Shown: positions 9,828-20,469 of the stretch, piece by piece
How the letters are laid out: each line of letters opens with the position of its first letter
How positions within the stretch are numbered: position 1 is the stretch's first letter
From: Ananas comosus
Taxonomy: Eukaryota > Streptophyta > Magnoliopsida > Poales > Bromeliaceae
Reading direction: 5' to 3'
Length of the DNA stretch: 64,000 nucleotides
Assembly: GCF_001540865.1 (NCBI RefSeq)
Contig: NC_033640.1
Span: 9,638,834-9,702,833, forward strand
The notes under the pieces: model-generated
The model's database searches: none
What the model saw: the letters and a program-made list of their open reading frames with translations, nothing else
What the model was told of the DNA's origin: nothing
Made by a program: the position numbers and the translations under genes

Positions 9828-12800
9828 ATGGCTAGAGCTCCATTAATGCTCATTTTGCTATTTATTTTGGCTTTTGCTTGTGTAAATTGCTCCATTGCAA
9901 ACACAAAAAAAATTGTGGGGTTGTATGAGCTCAAAAAGGGAGATTACTCTCTTAGAATCACAAATTGGGGTGCCACAATCACCTCTCTTATCCTCCCTGA
10001 TTCAAAAGGTTAGTAATTAAAATCTCAAGATCTCAAATGGTTTTTTTTTTTTTTTTTTTTTCTGCTTTTTTTGCTTTTTTGGAGATAATTTTTGTACCAT
10101 ATTTTGCAGGAAATTTGGCTGATGTTGTTCTGGGTTATGATGGCATTGGCCCTTACATAGTAAGACAATCAAATCTCCTCTTTTTTTTCTTTTTTTTTTT
10201 ACTAAATTTGAAGTTTTTGATGAGGATTATATATGTGTTTTGTTCTCCTTTTGATATAGTGATTGCCATAATTGTAGTTTCACTCAAATTTTGAATTTAG
10301 GGTGTGTTTGGATCATTGTAAAATCACTCTGAAATTTTTTTTCTTTTGGAAAATTTTTTTTTGTTGTTTGATCGTCCGTAAAAAAATGTTCACGAATTTT
10401 TTTTTTTACAAATTCTCAGAAAACGAAGCGTTTTCGTTTTCCGCTCACTGAAAACCTCGCACTGAAAAATCAGCGGCGCAGGCAGTGTTAACACGCGGTC
10501 CATGAGATGAACTTCGCCTCGTGGACAACATGAGGGAGAGTCCGCGAGGGACTTGGACCCGTGGACTCTTTCTCCCTCGTTCATTATATATATATATATA
10601 TATAAAATAATTTATTTTTATATAAATATATTATTATATAATATTATATAGAGTATAACTATTATGCTATCGGAAGTATAAAGGATCGATCTGGTGCTCT
10701 CGATTTTTTAATTTTTAAATCAACCCTTTTGATCATTTCTAATATTTGGATTGATACTATTACCCTATGGGGACTACTCAACCCTATAAATACTATTTAA
10801 CCTTAGAAATTCCAATTGTACAATTCTTGATCCAAGGGTTAAAAAATCGGAAGTATCAAATTCTCTATACTTTCGATAGCATAGTAGCTCTATACATATT
10901 ATATTTATAAATATTATTTATAAATATATAATAATTTATTTTATAGTACTAAATATAATATACTATTATGTATTATATTACATACTTATTGTATTATAAA
11001 TGTTAAATATATTTATAAAAAAATTATAATAATAATATATATAGTATGTAATATGTAATATATATAATAAGAACAAATATATAATTTTCTATTTGTTTTT
11101 TGTTTTTCTTCCTTTCAACCAAACAATTGTAAAGAAAACTATTTTTTTTTTTCCTACAAACCAAACCGTGGAGAGCTTAAAATTTTTCTTTCTCCAAATT
11201 TTTTTTTCTACCGAAATTTTTTTTTCACAATTTTACGTAGAACCAGACACACTCTTATTGATGACAAACATTACCAAATTTACTAGTAATAAGTTCTTTG
11301 TTGGCACACTTTTCAATGTTTTCTTAAAAGTTTTATACAAGAAAAATGAGGTAGCTTTGTTTTTTCCTCTTATCCCCACATTCACACTCCAATGTGATGT
11401 GCTCCATTGTGTAGTATCTATGAATAGTTTATGTTCCCAATGGAATATGCCTTACATTATTGTAATGCATGTGGATTAAATAACCTTGTGAATGTGATCT
11501 TGGAGAGAGAAATTTTTAATAATTTTGTGCACAAAAAATTTCTGTACATTTATGATTTAACATTAAACTAATAACAGTGATTAAACGAGTAGTCAAAAAA
11601 CAAAATTCACGAGTTGAGTTCAATCCCGTATCTTTTGATATTAGACGACGAGATTAACTATTTATACACAGAAATTGTAAAAAAAACTATATCTGAAACT
11701 TTTTTTTTCCTCAAGAAGAGCTCTAGATTATTTTTAACTAAATTTTTTATATATAACTAGTTCTTTAAGACCTAAACTTTACCAACTTTCCATCTAAGAA
11801 CAGAACATGCATCATAATTAATATAAATTTAAATCAGAGTTCATGAAAGAAGAATTTGTTTCAAATAATGTGAGTAACTTATTAAACTACTCTTAATTAT
11901 TTTTATGGTTTTGTAGAATGATACTACTTATTTTGGGGCATTGGTGGGGCGTGTTGCAAATAGAATTGCTCGTGGGCGTTTCGTGTTAAATGGAAAACCC
12001 TATCGATTATTTATTAACAATGGAAACAACTCACTCCATGGTACGTTTCTTTTTTTTTTCTCTATATTAATTAATTGCGTTACGTTAATGTCGTTTTACT
12101 ATTATTATCTTATTTATTTGGTGGATTAATTACATAAATGAAGATTGTTTTAATTATGGTTTTCTTGTTTAATTATTGATTAATTAGGTGGTCACAGAGG
12201 GTTTAGTAAGGTAATTTGGACCGTGAAGGAGAAAATGGATGGTGATTACCCTTACATCACATTGTATTACCATAGTTTTGATGGGGAACAAGGTAAATTT
12301 TTAAGCCAGTATATAACATAATTTTGTAACATTTGTTTAAATATTTAATCATACATTTTTTACTATAGTTATTTTCATAATTAATTTTTCTGTTGTAAAT
12401 AGATGTGAAATTTATGGAGTTTCCATAGAAATGCTTTAAAGCGAAGCAGTTCGAACAATACTAATAGATTCTTCGATGGTATCCTCCTCTGTAGGCGGTA
12501 AAAGCAGGCGGTAAAAGCAGAAGCTTAAAATTAGAGTTTTTTACTTTTATTAGAGTTTCAAAGCTCATTTGTAGCTTTATATTGTTGGAATACGCTTCAT
12601 ATTTCTTTCATATTTGTCAAATACTTATCTACTACTTCACGAAAATTTTACAGAAACTAGATAACACTTTGCTGTAGGACTATAGCTTTTAATGGATTTT
12701 TGCTCCGCTTGTCAAACATTTGACTTTTGCTTTGTCTTATTGTTTGCTACGTAATTTAAAAAATAGGTTTTCCCGGCGATCTTGACGTTTATGTCACCTA

Positions 12801-13775
12801 CAAGATCTCTGGCCCGTATGAGCTAAGCGTCCACATGAATGCCACCGCCATCGACAAGGCGACGCCGGCCAACCTCGCGCAGCACACCTACTGGAACCTC
12901 GGCGGTCACAACAGTGGCACCATCCTCTCCAACACGGTCCAAATCTTCGCGTCTCACATCACCCCCGTCGACGCATCCCTCATCCCAACAGGCCAAATCG
13001 CGCCTGTCGCCGGCACCCCTTACGATTTTCTGCAACCTACTACGGTCGGTAGCCACATCAAAGAAGTCAGCGGTGGCGGGTAATGTTAATCATCTGAGTT
13101 CCTACATAATAACATTCAAACTCACAACCTTCTGTTCTAATGTTATACGAGCGATATATACTATTTATTTCAATAAATTTAGGTTTTATTTGGGATTGCA
13201 GGAAAATTGCATTACGTGCGGTAAGAAAGTACGATAAAAAAATACTCTGTTTGTTTCCGTATGTAATATTACGTTTCATATATCGCGATAAGTCGGTTAT
13301 AATATATTTTCTGCGATCCCAACGGAAAATACAGAAACATATCCCTATATGCTTTTACTTCAACTCCATTTTATCTAATAGCAATCAGATGGACCTAAAT
13401 GCCAAACTAAGCTTTAATCTGCTACAAAACGGTGGTGTAAATATATGTTTTTTTATGTTCGACAGGTACGACATCAACTACGTGCTCGACGGATCGCCGT
13501 CGCCGAACGGGATGAGGAAGGTGGCAGCGGTGAGGGACGGCCGGTCGGGGCGGGCGGTCGAGCTGTGGGCGAACCAGCCGGGAGTGCAGTTCTACACCGC
13601 GAACTTCTTAGACAATGTGAAAGGGAAAGGCGGCCATGTCTACGGAAAGCATGATGCTTTGTGCCTTGAGACTCAGGGGTTTCCTGATGCAGTGAACCAC
13701 CCAAATTTCCCTTCCCAAATTGTGAACCCTGGGGAGGTTTACAAGCATGACATGTTGTTTAAGTTCTCATTTTAG
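9828..13775 (+). CDS. aldose 1-epimerase (galactose mutarotase-like), secreted
   Basis: Interconverts alpha and beta anomers of aldoses. Six exons join in frame: 9828-10008, 10110-10159, 11917-12040, 12188-12292, 12767-13079 and 13466-13775, all with GT-AG introns, giving 360 aa, normal for the family. Residues 1-22 are a hydrophobic signal peptide (LMLILLFILAFACVNC), so the enzyme probably enters the secretory pathway or cell wall, as in related plant proteins. Family motifs visible are ALVGRVANRI, NNGNNSLHGGHRGF (His118 and His121), AQHTYWNLGG with the expected catalytic His193, the WANQPGVQFYTANFLD strand, and CLETQGFPDAVNHP with the expected catalytic Glu326. Exons 5 and 6 are GC-rich while exons 1-4 are AT-rich. 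Introns 2 and 5 carry transposons. The start is the first ATG after the CT-rich leader and gives the signal peptide directly. Confidence 0.93.
10300..11254. mobile_element. PIF/Harbinger-type element in intron 2 of the epimerase gene
   Basis: The left end GGGTGTGTTTGG and the right end CCAGACACACTC are imperfect inverted repeats. TTA flanks both sides (10297-10299 and 11255-11257), the 3-bp duplication typical of PIF/Harbinger (Tourist-like) elements. No transposase is encoded. A second foldback is nested at about 10651-10889, so the 955-bp length is composite. It accounts for most of the unusually long second intron. Confidence 0.7.
10651..10889. repeat. foldback MITE nested in intron 2 element
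   Basis: The left arm (ACTATTATGCTATCGGAAGTATAAAG, read in pieces) pairs with the right arm ending CTATACTTTCGATAGCATAGTAG. The core TACTTCCGATTTTTTA-like words match the left arm of the array at 56207-56460, so this is the same family seen twice in the window. Confidence 0.7.
13178..13413 (+). mobile_element. Tourist-like MITE in epimerase intron 5, family B copy 1
   Basis: This roughly 236-bp repeat starts GGTTTTATTTGGGATTGCAG and ends near GCCAAACTAAGC, with TTTA on both sides. The interior carries CCGTATGTAATATTACG and GATCCCAACGGAAAA. Related copies occur at 28503-28712 in the same orientation and at 61797-62048 reversed. It makes a misleading open frame that runs into exon 6 of the epimerase gene. 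Confidence 0.7.
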
Positions 13776-15893
13776 TTGAAGGAACAAATCCTTTATTTTT
13801 GTCGAGTAAAGGGAACAAGAGTTTATAAGATTGTTGGTTGAGAAGTTGTGATGGAATTAATTAATGATTTGATGAAGGGGGTTATGAAAGATATGAATGT
13901 TGCTTTGCGATAGCGTGCTTTGGATATAGGAAGTGTTTGGTGAGATGGTTAAGCACAAGATAGATGGTTCAATACTTTTTCTGCCAATTGAATAGGTTAA
14001 ATTCGCCGACAATGCGGTCTCGGCCTTTAGCTATCTATTGTTATAGACGAGCTTGATCCGTCCTGAGTTATATCTCAGGCTAGGACCAAGCTCAACCTTG
14101 TTTTATGATGCAATCAAATCGTTTGACTAACTTTTCGCTTAGATTCGGCTTGGGCTTTGGTTTACGCGGAGTATGCTCATCCTCGGCCCATGATTGGCGA
14201 TAAAGGCTAATTGTCGGGCCTGATTTGGCCCAAATTAAGCCCAAATCATGAATCTCTTATTTAGTGGTCGTTTGGTCTCACTTCTACTTCTCGGCATTTG
14301 GTGAATTGAAATGTGTAGAGCATTTACTTCTATGGAGTGTTCGGTAATCATGGAGTCTGTTATCGGCGATATGATCTAACCAAAGTGATGGATGCCGTGG
14401 AACGGAGATTTTGCACTAAAGATAGTTGTATTACGTGGAGCACAACAATCGCAGTCCAGGGTTCGGAACCAGTACTAGAGCGGGAATAGCGGCTAACTTC
14501 ATTAGTGGGGGAACTTTTGGCTCAAGTACACCGGAACACCCCATTTTTTCGGTTTTAAGCACTTAGATGTTCAAAAGCATGCTATAAAAAGTAGAGATGG
14601 AACGAAGAGAGAGAGAAAAAAAGAAGCATACGGAGAGCGTGCAGATACAAGAGTGACACCACACAAATATTCAATATGATTATTAGAAAATTGATATTGC
14701 GAAAAGTAGTTTTGATATTTTCAGAATAGATATATTGCATTTAATCACGACTTAAACTTTATTATTCTTATAATATCAAGAATAACTTTGGCAATATCAA
14801 TTAAGTAGATCTACTATTAAACAAAATTTATTAATTTTACATGGCATGATCAAATTATATCAAAATTTATAAATAAAATTCTTTTTTTTAAAAAATAATA
14901 AATATATTCGAAAATAGCTTTGTGACCGTTCGTGCAATCACGGCCGTCCAGTTCCTCTCGCACGCATCTCGTCGCGATCGAGATTGACTCCGAGATCGAC
15001 CGTTGAGATGCGCGCGCATTCCACGTGACCAAGTAACGTATCCACTCCGTTGTAGCGTGCACGGATCTCAAAGCGTCGACCTACGGTAGGCGCGATCGTA
15101 CGAACATCTCTTACGAGATCGATCATCTACCGTTCGTTTCGTCACGTTTTAACGGAGTGATGCGCCGGGGCGATAATCCGACGGTTCGTTTTTGCTCGCT
15201 TAGAGGATTTGTGCGGCTATGTCCATAAAGATTTATGCGTGCTGCTTCGGATAATCTTTTCCTGTACCTGGTGTATCCTTAATGCAACTCAAAGTTCCAA
15301 TATTATGAATGCAATCTATGCTAATATGTATAATAAAAAAATCACATGATTTAGAAAAGAAAAAAGAATATCTATTTGCTTTATAAGAAATATATATTCA
15401 AAATTTATAATTTTTTATAGAAGATATTTTAACACTCTGATTAACAAAGAATCTAAATAAAATTTGTTTAAAAATAAAATTTTTTTGTTTAAATTAATGA
15501 GAGTCCAACTCAATTTTATTCTATTTTCTTATTTGTACTCTATTCTCAATAAAGGTATTATAAATAATTTATAGTGAGGCATTTTAGTGGTGCCGATAAA
15601 ATAAAACTAATAGAAAATAAATTCTCATCAAATTCAATTTTAAATTATAAAAAAACTTACCAAATCTTTCGAAATTAGTTATTATGATACTGATTTAATA
15701 AAACTAAGATTTTAGGTCCTTATAAATTTATAACAAAAGAATTGTAAATATTACCGAACACATTATAAATAAGAAGCCGTGTTAGAGGTTGATTCAAAGA
15801 GCCTATTAGGCTCACATCATTAGAAAAAACATAATTTTTGTTAAATAAATTATATATGATATTAACAAATCTCTATCACAAAGTCTATTATAG
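13776..15893. other. intergenic: 3' flank of epimerase and unclassified sequence
   Basis: The first few hundred bases are the likely 3' UTR of the epimerase gene. A GC-richer block at about 14930-15240 has many CG-containing words but no open frame resembling a protein, and may be a degraded transposon. The remainder, to 15893, is AT-rich with nothing recognisable. Confidence 0.4.
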
Positions 15894-15896
15894 TTA

Positions 15897-16826
15897 GGGC
15901 ACGTTTGGTTGCTGAAAAGTCGGCGAAGTGAAAAAAGTCACTTTTACGAAAGTGACTTTTATAAAAGTGACTTTTCAGTTCGATTGTTTGGCTGCTATAA
16001 AGTAAAAAATTAAAACTATAATTTTTTAATTTGTTAATTATTAAATTATATATAAAGACGTGAAAATATAAACAAACTACTTATACTTACAATTTAAATA
16101 AAAAATTTAAATTTAAATTAATATTTAGAATTCAAAGTTATTTTTTAAAATTTAAATTTAAACTTAAATCTGAGTTGAATTTATAATTAAAATTTAAGAC
16201 ATAACTTTAATATACAATTTGAATTTAAAATTTAAGTTATAACTTATAATAGAAATTAAATTTTAAAATAAAAGTTCAATACAAAAATTAGAATTTAAAT
16301 TTAATTTTAAATTCTAGAATTCAAATTTAAATTCAAATAAATTATAGAATTCAAATTTAAATTTAAATTCTAGAATTCAAATTTAAATTTAAATAAAAAT
16401 TAGAATTTAAATTTAAATTCTAGAATTCAAATTTAAATAAAAATAAAATTTAAATATTTAGATTTAAATATAAAGTCATAAATTTGAATTTAAAATTTTA
16501 TATTGAATTTTAATTTATAAATAAAATTTAAAATGTGATCATAATTTTAATTCAAATATAAAGTGAAATTAAACTTTAAAAATAAATTTAAATATTAAAG
16601 TTAAGACAGAATATATAACCTCTCAGTTAAGCTCTTCATTTTCGGTGACTTGTGAATTTTTTGAGTCGAAGTCAAAAAAGTGAGATTTAGTTATAACTCA
16701 CTTTATCAGGCTACTTTCGTAAAGCGACTTTTATATTTACTTTCGTAAATCAAACAACTGATAAGACATCACTTTCTAAAAGTACCACTTTCGATACTAC
16801 ACTTTCGGCGAACCAAACATGCCCTT
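15897..16826. mobile_element. PIF/Harbinger-type (Tourist-like) element, 930 bp
   Basis: The terminal inverted repeats are GGGCACGTTTGGTT and AACCAAACATGCCC, flanked by TTA at 15894-15896 and 16827-16829. The subterminal parts are also inverted (GAAAAGTCGGCGAAGTG against CACTTTCGGCGAACC). The interior, about 16000-16600, is a lattice of self-complementary words such as AAATTTAAATTCTAGAATTC with no coding capacity. It lies about 220 bp upstream of the AP2 gene start, so it may affect that promoter. Confidence 0.85.
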
Positions 16827-16829
16827 AGA

Positions 16830-17052
16830 GGGAGTGGTGCATAAGATATACCCATGCACCCGGTGCGGGCAATAATCACACGTCGTAAGTGTAAATTACA
16901 CTTCATCGTAATAATGTGGGAGAAATGGTGAAATTTTAATAACCATGGATAATTCGGATAAGGAGAAACGGGGTTGGACGAAGCCGAATTAGGGTTTTTG
17001 TGTCGAGATTCGGGGAAAAGGGCGATGATCGAGCCGAGTAGGAGATCCCCGG
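16830..17052 (+). promoter_or_regulatory. short promoter and 5' leader of the AP2 gene
   Basis: This is the only unique sequence between the Harbinger-type element and the AP2 start codon. It includes an upstream ATG at 17025 in a different frame that opens a proline- and glycine-rich reading frame ([12 protein letters not shown]). Confidence 0.4.
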
Positions 17053-19716
17053 ATGGCTCTCCTCCGCCGCCGCCGCCTCCGCCGCGGGATCGGAGCGGAG
17101 GCGGCGGCGCCGCCGACGAGCTCCGGCGACGCGGCAGCGTCGGAGGCGGAGGCGGGGAAGGGGGAGGAGAAGAAGGTGGGGAGCCTCCTCGCGGCGGCGA
17201 TGAAGAAGTACGCGGTGCCCCGCTCCTCGAGCTACCACGGGGTCACGAGGTGAGTGGGAGCGACGAAACCCTACCCTGCCCCACGCTTTGTGCGTGGTTG
17301 TGGGTTTGTGGTGTGATGGATTGGTGTGTTTGTGCGTGATTTTGTTCTGCGTTGTTGGATGCTCTGTGAGTGTGTAGGTTGAAGTGGAGTGGCAAGTATG
17401 AGGCGCATCTGTGGGACAATACGAGCCAAGTCGAAGGCCGGAAACGCAAGGGGAAACACGGTGTGCATGCATGTTATCGTTTAATTCATGCTTTCTTAGA
17501 GAAATTATTGCTACAAGTTGTTTTCACAATTGAATCATCAAATTAGACGCTGAAAAGTAATGTAAATCACCTTTTGTGTTTCGAAGATTTCCGGCGATGA
17601 AGTGAATGCTGTTAAGGAGATTAACACGAAGGAGAAGTAATTCTTAGTTTCATTCTCTATATGCGACATTATCTGCGTGCGAGAGACACTGTTATGGAAG
17701 ATTTGTATTTCTCAGGGTCTTTCCAGGTTGTGTTAAGGAAAATATGGAGTTTTTCTTAAATGATTTCCTACTATTCGATGACATGAGATACGTTGTGGAT
17801 GTTATAAGTTTTAACACTTGGAAGTTCGTGAGAAACATCGTTTGGTCTAGCTGAAGTGTTCTTCCAGTCTAGGTATTGTCACCAGGATTCTTTGGCACGT
17901 AATATGCATGGGATTTTACAAGTTAAAAGTTTAAAGGCATTAGGGAATACAATACAACCAATCAAGGTATAATGGCAACACTAGAGATATGGGAATAGGC
18001 ATGGTGCTGTTCACCAAGTTAGCTCATTTTGATGCGAGGTATGTGAAAGAGCAAAGAATTGCTGAAATTGGTCTAGGCTGGTTTGGCGTGCTGCATGGAC
18101 TTGGTGTTTCTAATAATTTGTTCTGCATTTGTATGGCCTTTGAGACCTCGAATGTGGAATCGATGTGCAACGAAGTTTTTTGTAGGGTATGAGGTTAAAT
18201 AGTTTATGGCAAACTAGAGGCATGCATTTTTGCTCTGAATGTAACAAAGCACTGATTGGCTTAAGTTGTAGAAAATTATGGTATTGCTCACTTCCCAGTA
18301 CTTACTGCAATAGGGTCAGCATGCTTAGATGGGACGCCATGATTGTTGTAAAAATTATTCTATTTGTGGACTATCTGATGGGTAATGTAGGCCTTTTTTT
18401 GCTGCTCTTGTGCTCGTGAAACTAGCACAGAATAATGTTACTTGGTCCTAAGCTCATGCTCCAACTCGTTTACATAAATACTAGGTTTAATGGTGTTATG
18501 AGTAATAAGATCCAGACTATGAATGCTTCCTGGGCCAACTATGAGGGGGTAGTTTCATTTTGCTTATAACTACCTCCAAAGCTTCAGAAATCAGAAAGAT
18601 TTAAAGGACTTCATTTATCACTATTGCTTTTGCGCTTTTAATGACGATAAATAACTATTCTTGATAGCCGAAAAATGAATTTTGCAAAATGAAGTCCATT
18701 GCTGAATGTTTCTTTCTTCAACACTTCTTTTCTTTTTTCTGATTTTGGTTTTCCTTCCCTGAATCATGCTGATGGTTGGGGTGATTGCCTCTGGTTGCCG
18801 TGGCGGTACTTCAGTGTATCTGGGTAAGACGCTTATTATTATATAACTTTAGTTGCATAAATAGAAGGTGGTCCTTTATATATGTCTGGTCTATGTAGGA
18901 AGCTACGAGTCAGAGGAGAAGGCGGCTAGGGCACATGACCTTGCAGCGCTTAAATACTGGGGTCCTGGCCCAAATGCCAAACTTAACTTCTCAGTAAGAA
19001 TTCTCGATACTTTCTTTGTCATCTATAAGTTTTTATAAGTTCTAATACTTTAATGGTTCTCTTGTATCATGTTGCAGGTATCAGACTACGAGAAAGAGCT
19101 CGAGGTAATGAAGACCATGTCTCAGGAAGAATTTGTGGCCTACGTAAGGAGGTATACCATGAAATTCAACAATTTCAAAAATTCAGCTTTTCAAAAATAT
19201 TAATTACTCATTGCACTCCTCGGATTTTGCTTGTTGCAGGACAAGCAGTTGCTTCTCTAGAGGAGCTTCAGTGTACAGAGGAGTAACAAGGTCATCGTTA
19301 CATTTTAACTGGAGTTCTTTAACAATTAAGGGTTTCCGTTACTATTGCATCCAAGTACTTATGGACTCATTCTTTTTTGAAATTTGGTTGGCTTTTTGGG
19401 GTAGCAGAAGGAAGGACGGAAAATGGCAAGCCCGAATTGGTCGGGTTGGCAGTCGGGATGCCAAAGATATCTACCTTGGAACTTTCGGTGAACTTTCTGT
19501 CATGATGAAACTCAAATTTTATCATTTGATTCGGTTGAATGAATTAAAGAGAACCTTTATTCGATAAATATAGATACTGAAGAAGAAGCAGCCGAAGCTT
19601 ATGACATTGCGGCCATCGAACTGCGAGGTGTCAATGCTGTAACGAACTTTGATATCAGCAACTACTGTGACGGAGGTCTGAAGCAATTGGACGCCCCGTG
19701 CAACCTGGAAACATAA
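17053..19716 (+). CDS. double-AP2 transcription factor, WRINKLED/ADAP-like, short form
   Basis: A nuclear DNA-binding regulator of the AP2 subfamily. Eight exons join in frame: 17053-17249, 17378-17460, 18815-18823, 18899-18993, 19078-19151, 19240-19290, 19408-19487 and 19574-19716, giving 243 aa. The first AP2 domain runs from [21 protein letters not shown] through [26 protein letters not shown]. The linker [18 protein letters not shown] leads to the second domain, [20 protein letters not shown] to [36 protein letters not shown]. The protein ends about 18 residues later, so it lacks the long C-terminal activation region of WRI1. Exon 3 is only 9 nt and encodes VYL, a conserved feature of WRI-type genes. 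Family members regulate fatty-acid, cutin or stress genes; the target here is unknown. The start is uncertain because exon 1 is GC-rich and a neighbouring frame is also open. Confidence 0.88.
18815..18823 (+). CDS. 9-nt micro-exon of the AP2 gene (VYL)
   Basis: The bases tgtatctgg lie between acceptor ttcag and donor gtaag. They restore the frame between exon 2 (phase 1) and exon 4, giving G|TG TAT CTG G|GA, that is V-Y-L-G. The same VYL micro-exon is known in WRINKLED1-type genes. It is already counted in the gene entry at 17053-19716. Confidence 0.9.
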
Positions 19717-20469
19717 GGGCCCGATAGAACTTAAACACTTACCAAAGAAATGAATGTATATTCATTTACCAATTCCTAATACCTTTAGATCATATCTTTG
19801 TTCTCTTATTTTTCTTTTTTAGTTGTAAAATGTAGCAGCTATATTACTGCTCGCGGAAAAGGTTTTGAGAGGCGGTAGTTGGGATCAGGGATAGGTTTTC
19901 TTAGATCAGATCAGAAGGGACTTTGCTAACCTTTGTTTCCTACAGGAATTAATTACTTTCTCTAACCTTTTCCACCTTAAACCTTCTCATGCTCCTATAA
20001 GGAATGTTAACTCAATGAGGCATTTAAATTCCAAAGCTCTGCAATACCTGTTGCATATCAGTTTTATTGCTTTGTAACAAAGCCATTAATTACTCTGCTT
20101 AATTAGTTTGTTGCTACTCTTTGTTTTGGTATAATTGTTGTGGCTTATACTACATATTATATATATAAAATATGTTTTCCTATTCATACTCTTTTTGTGG
20201 GAATGCTCTCCTCTCTTTCGTAGTTGCTATGGATTAGGCAAATATACAGTGCAAGAATTGTGTGGAAACAATTTGGAGCTTATATTGGAGGTGCAAAATA
20301 AAACTGTAAATGGAGTTGAAAAATGTAACTCTCTTCCATTCAAAAAGGCCAACTAGTAATTTCCCCCATATTTTGTACAACATGATTATTAGTTGTTGAT
20401 TAATATGACAACATTTATATAAGTTACAACAAATATACAACAAACTATTTTGTGTTAAAAGTAATCATT
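19717..20469. other. convergent 3' ends of the AP2 and 2H-like genes
   Basis: This 750-bp spacer is T-rich from the left and A-rich from the right, as expected for two 3' UTRs that face each other. No coding sequence is visible. Confidence 0.5.

Noticed and set aside
9620..9934. 104-aa minus-strand frame with an Arg-Glu repeat
   Set aside because: It is the antisense reading of the CT leader tract and exon 1 of the epimerase gene.
13140..13775. 211-aa continuous open frame containing epimerase exon 6
   Set aside because: Its first half reads through the family B MITE in intron 5. Only 13466 onward matches the epimerase family and a good acceptor lies there.
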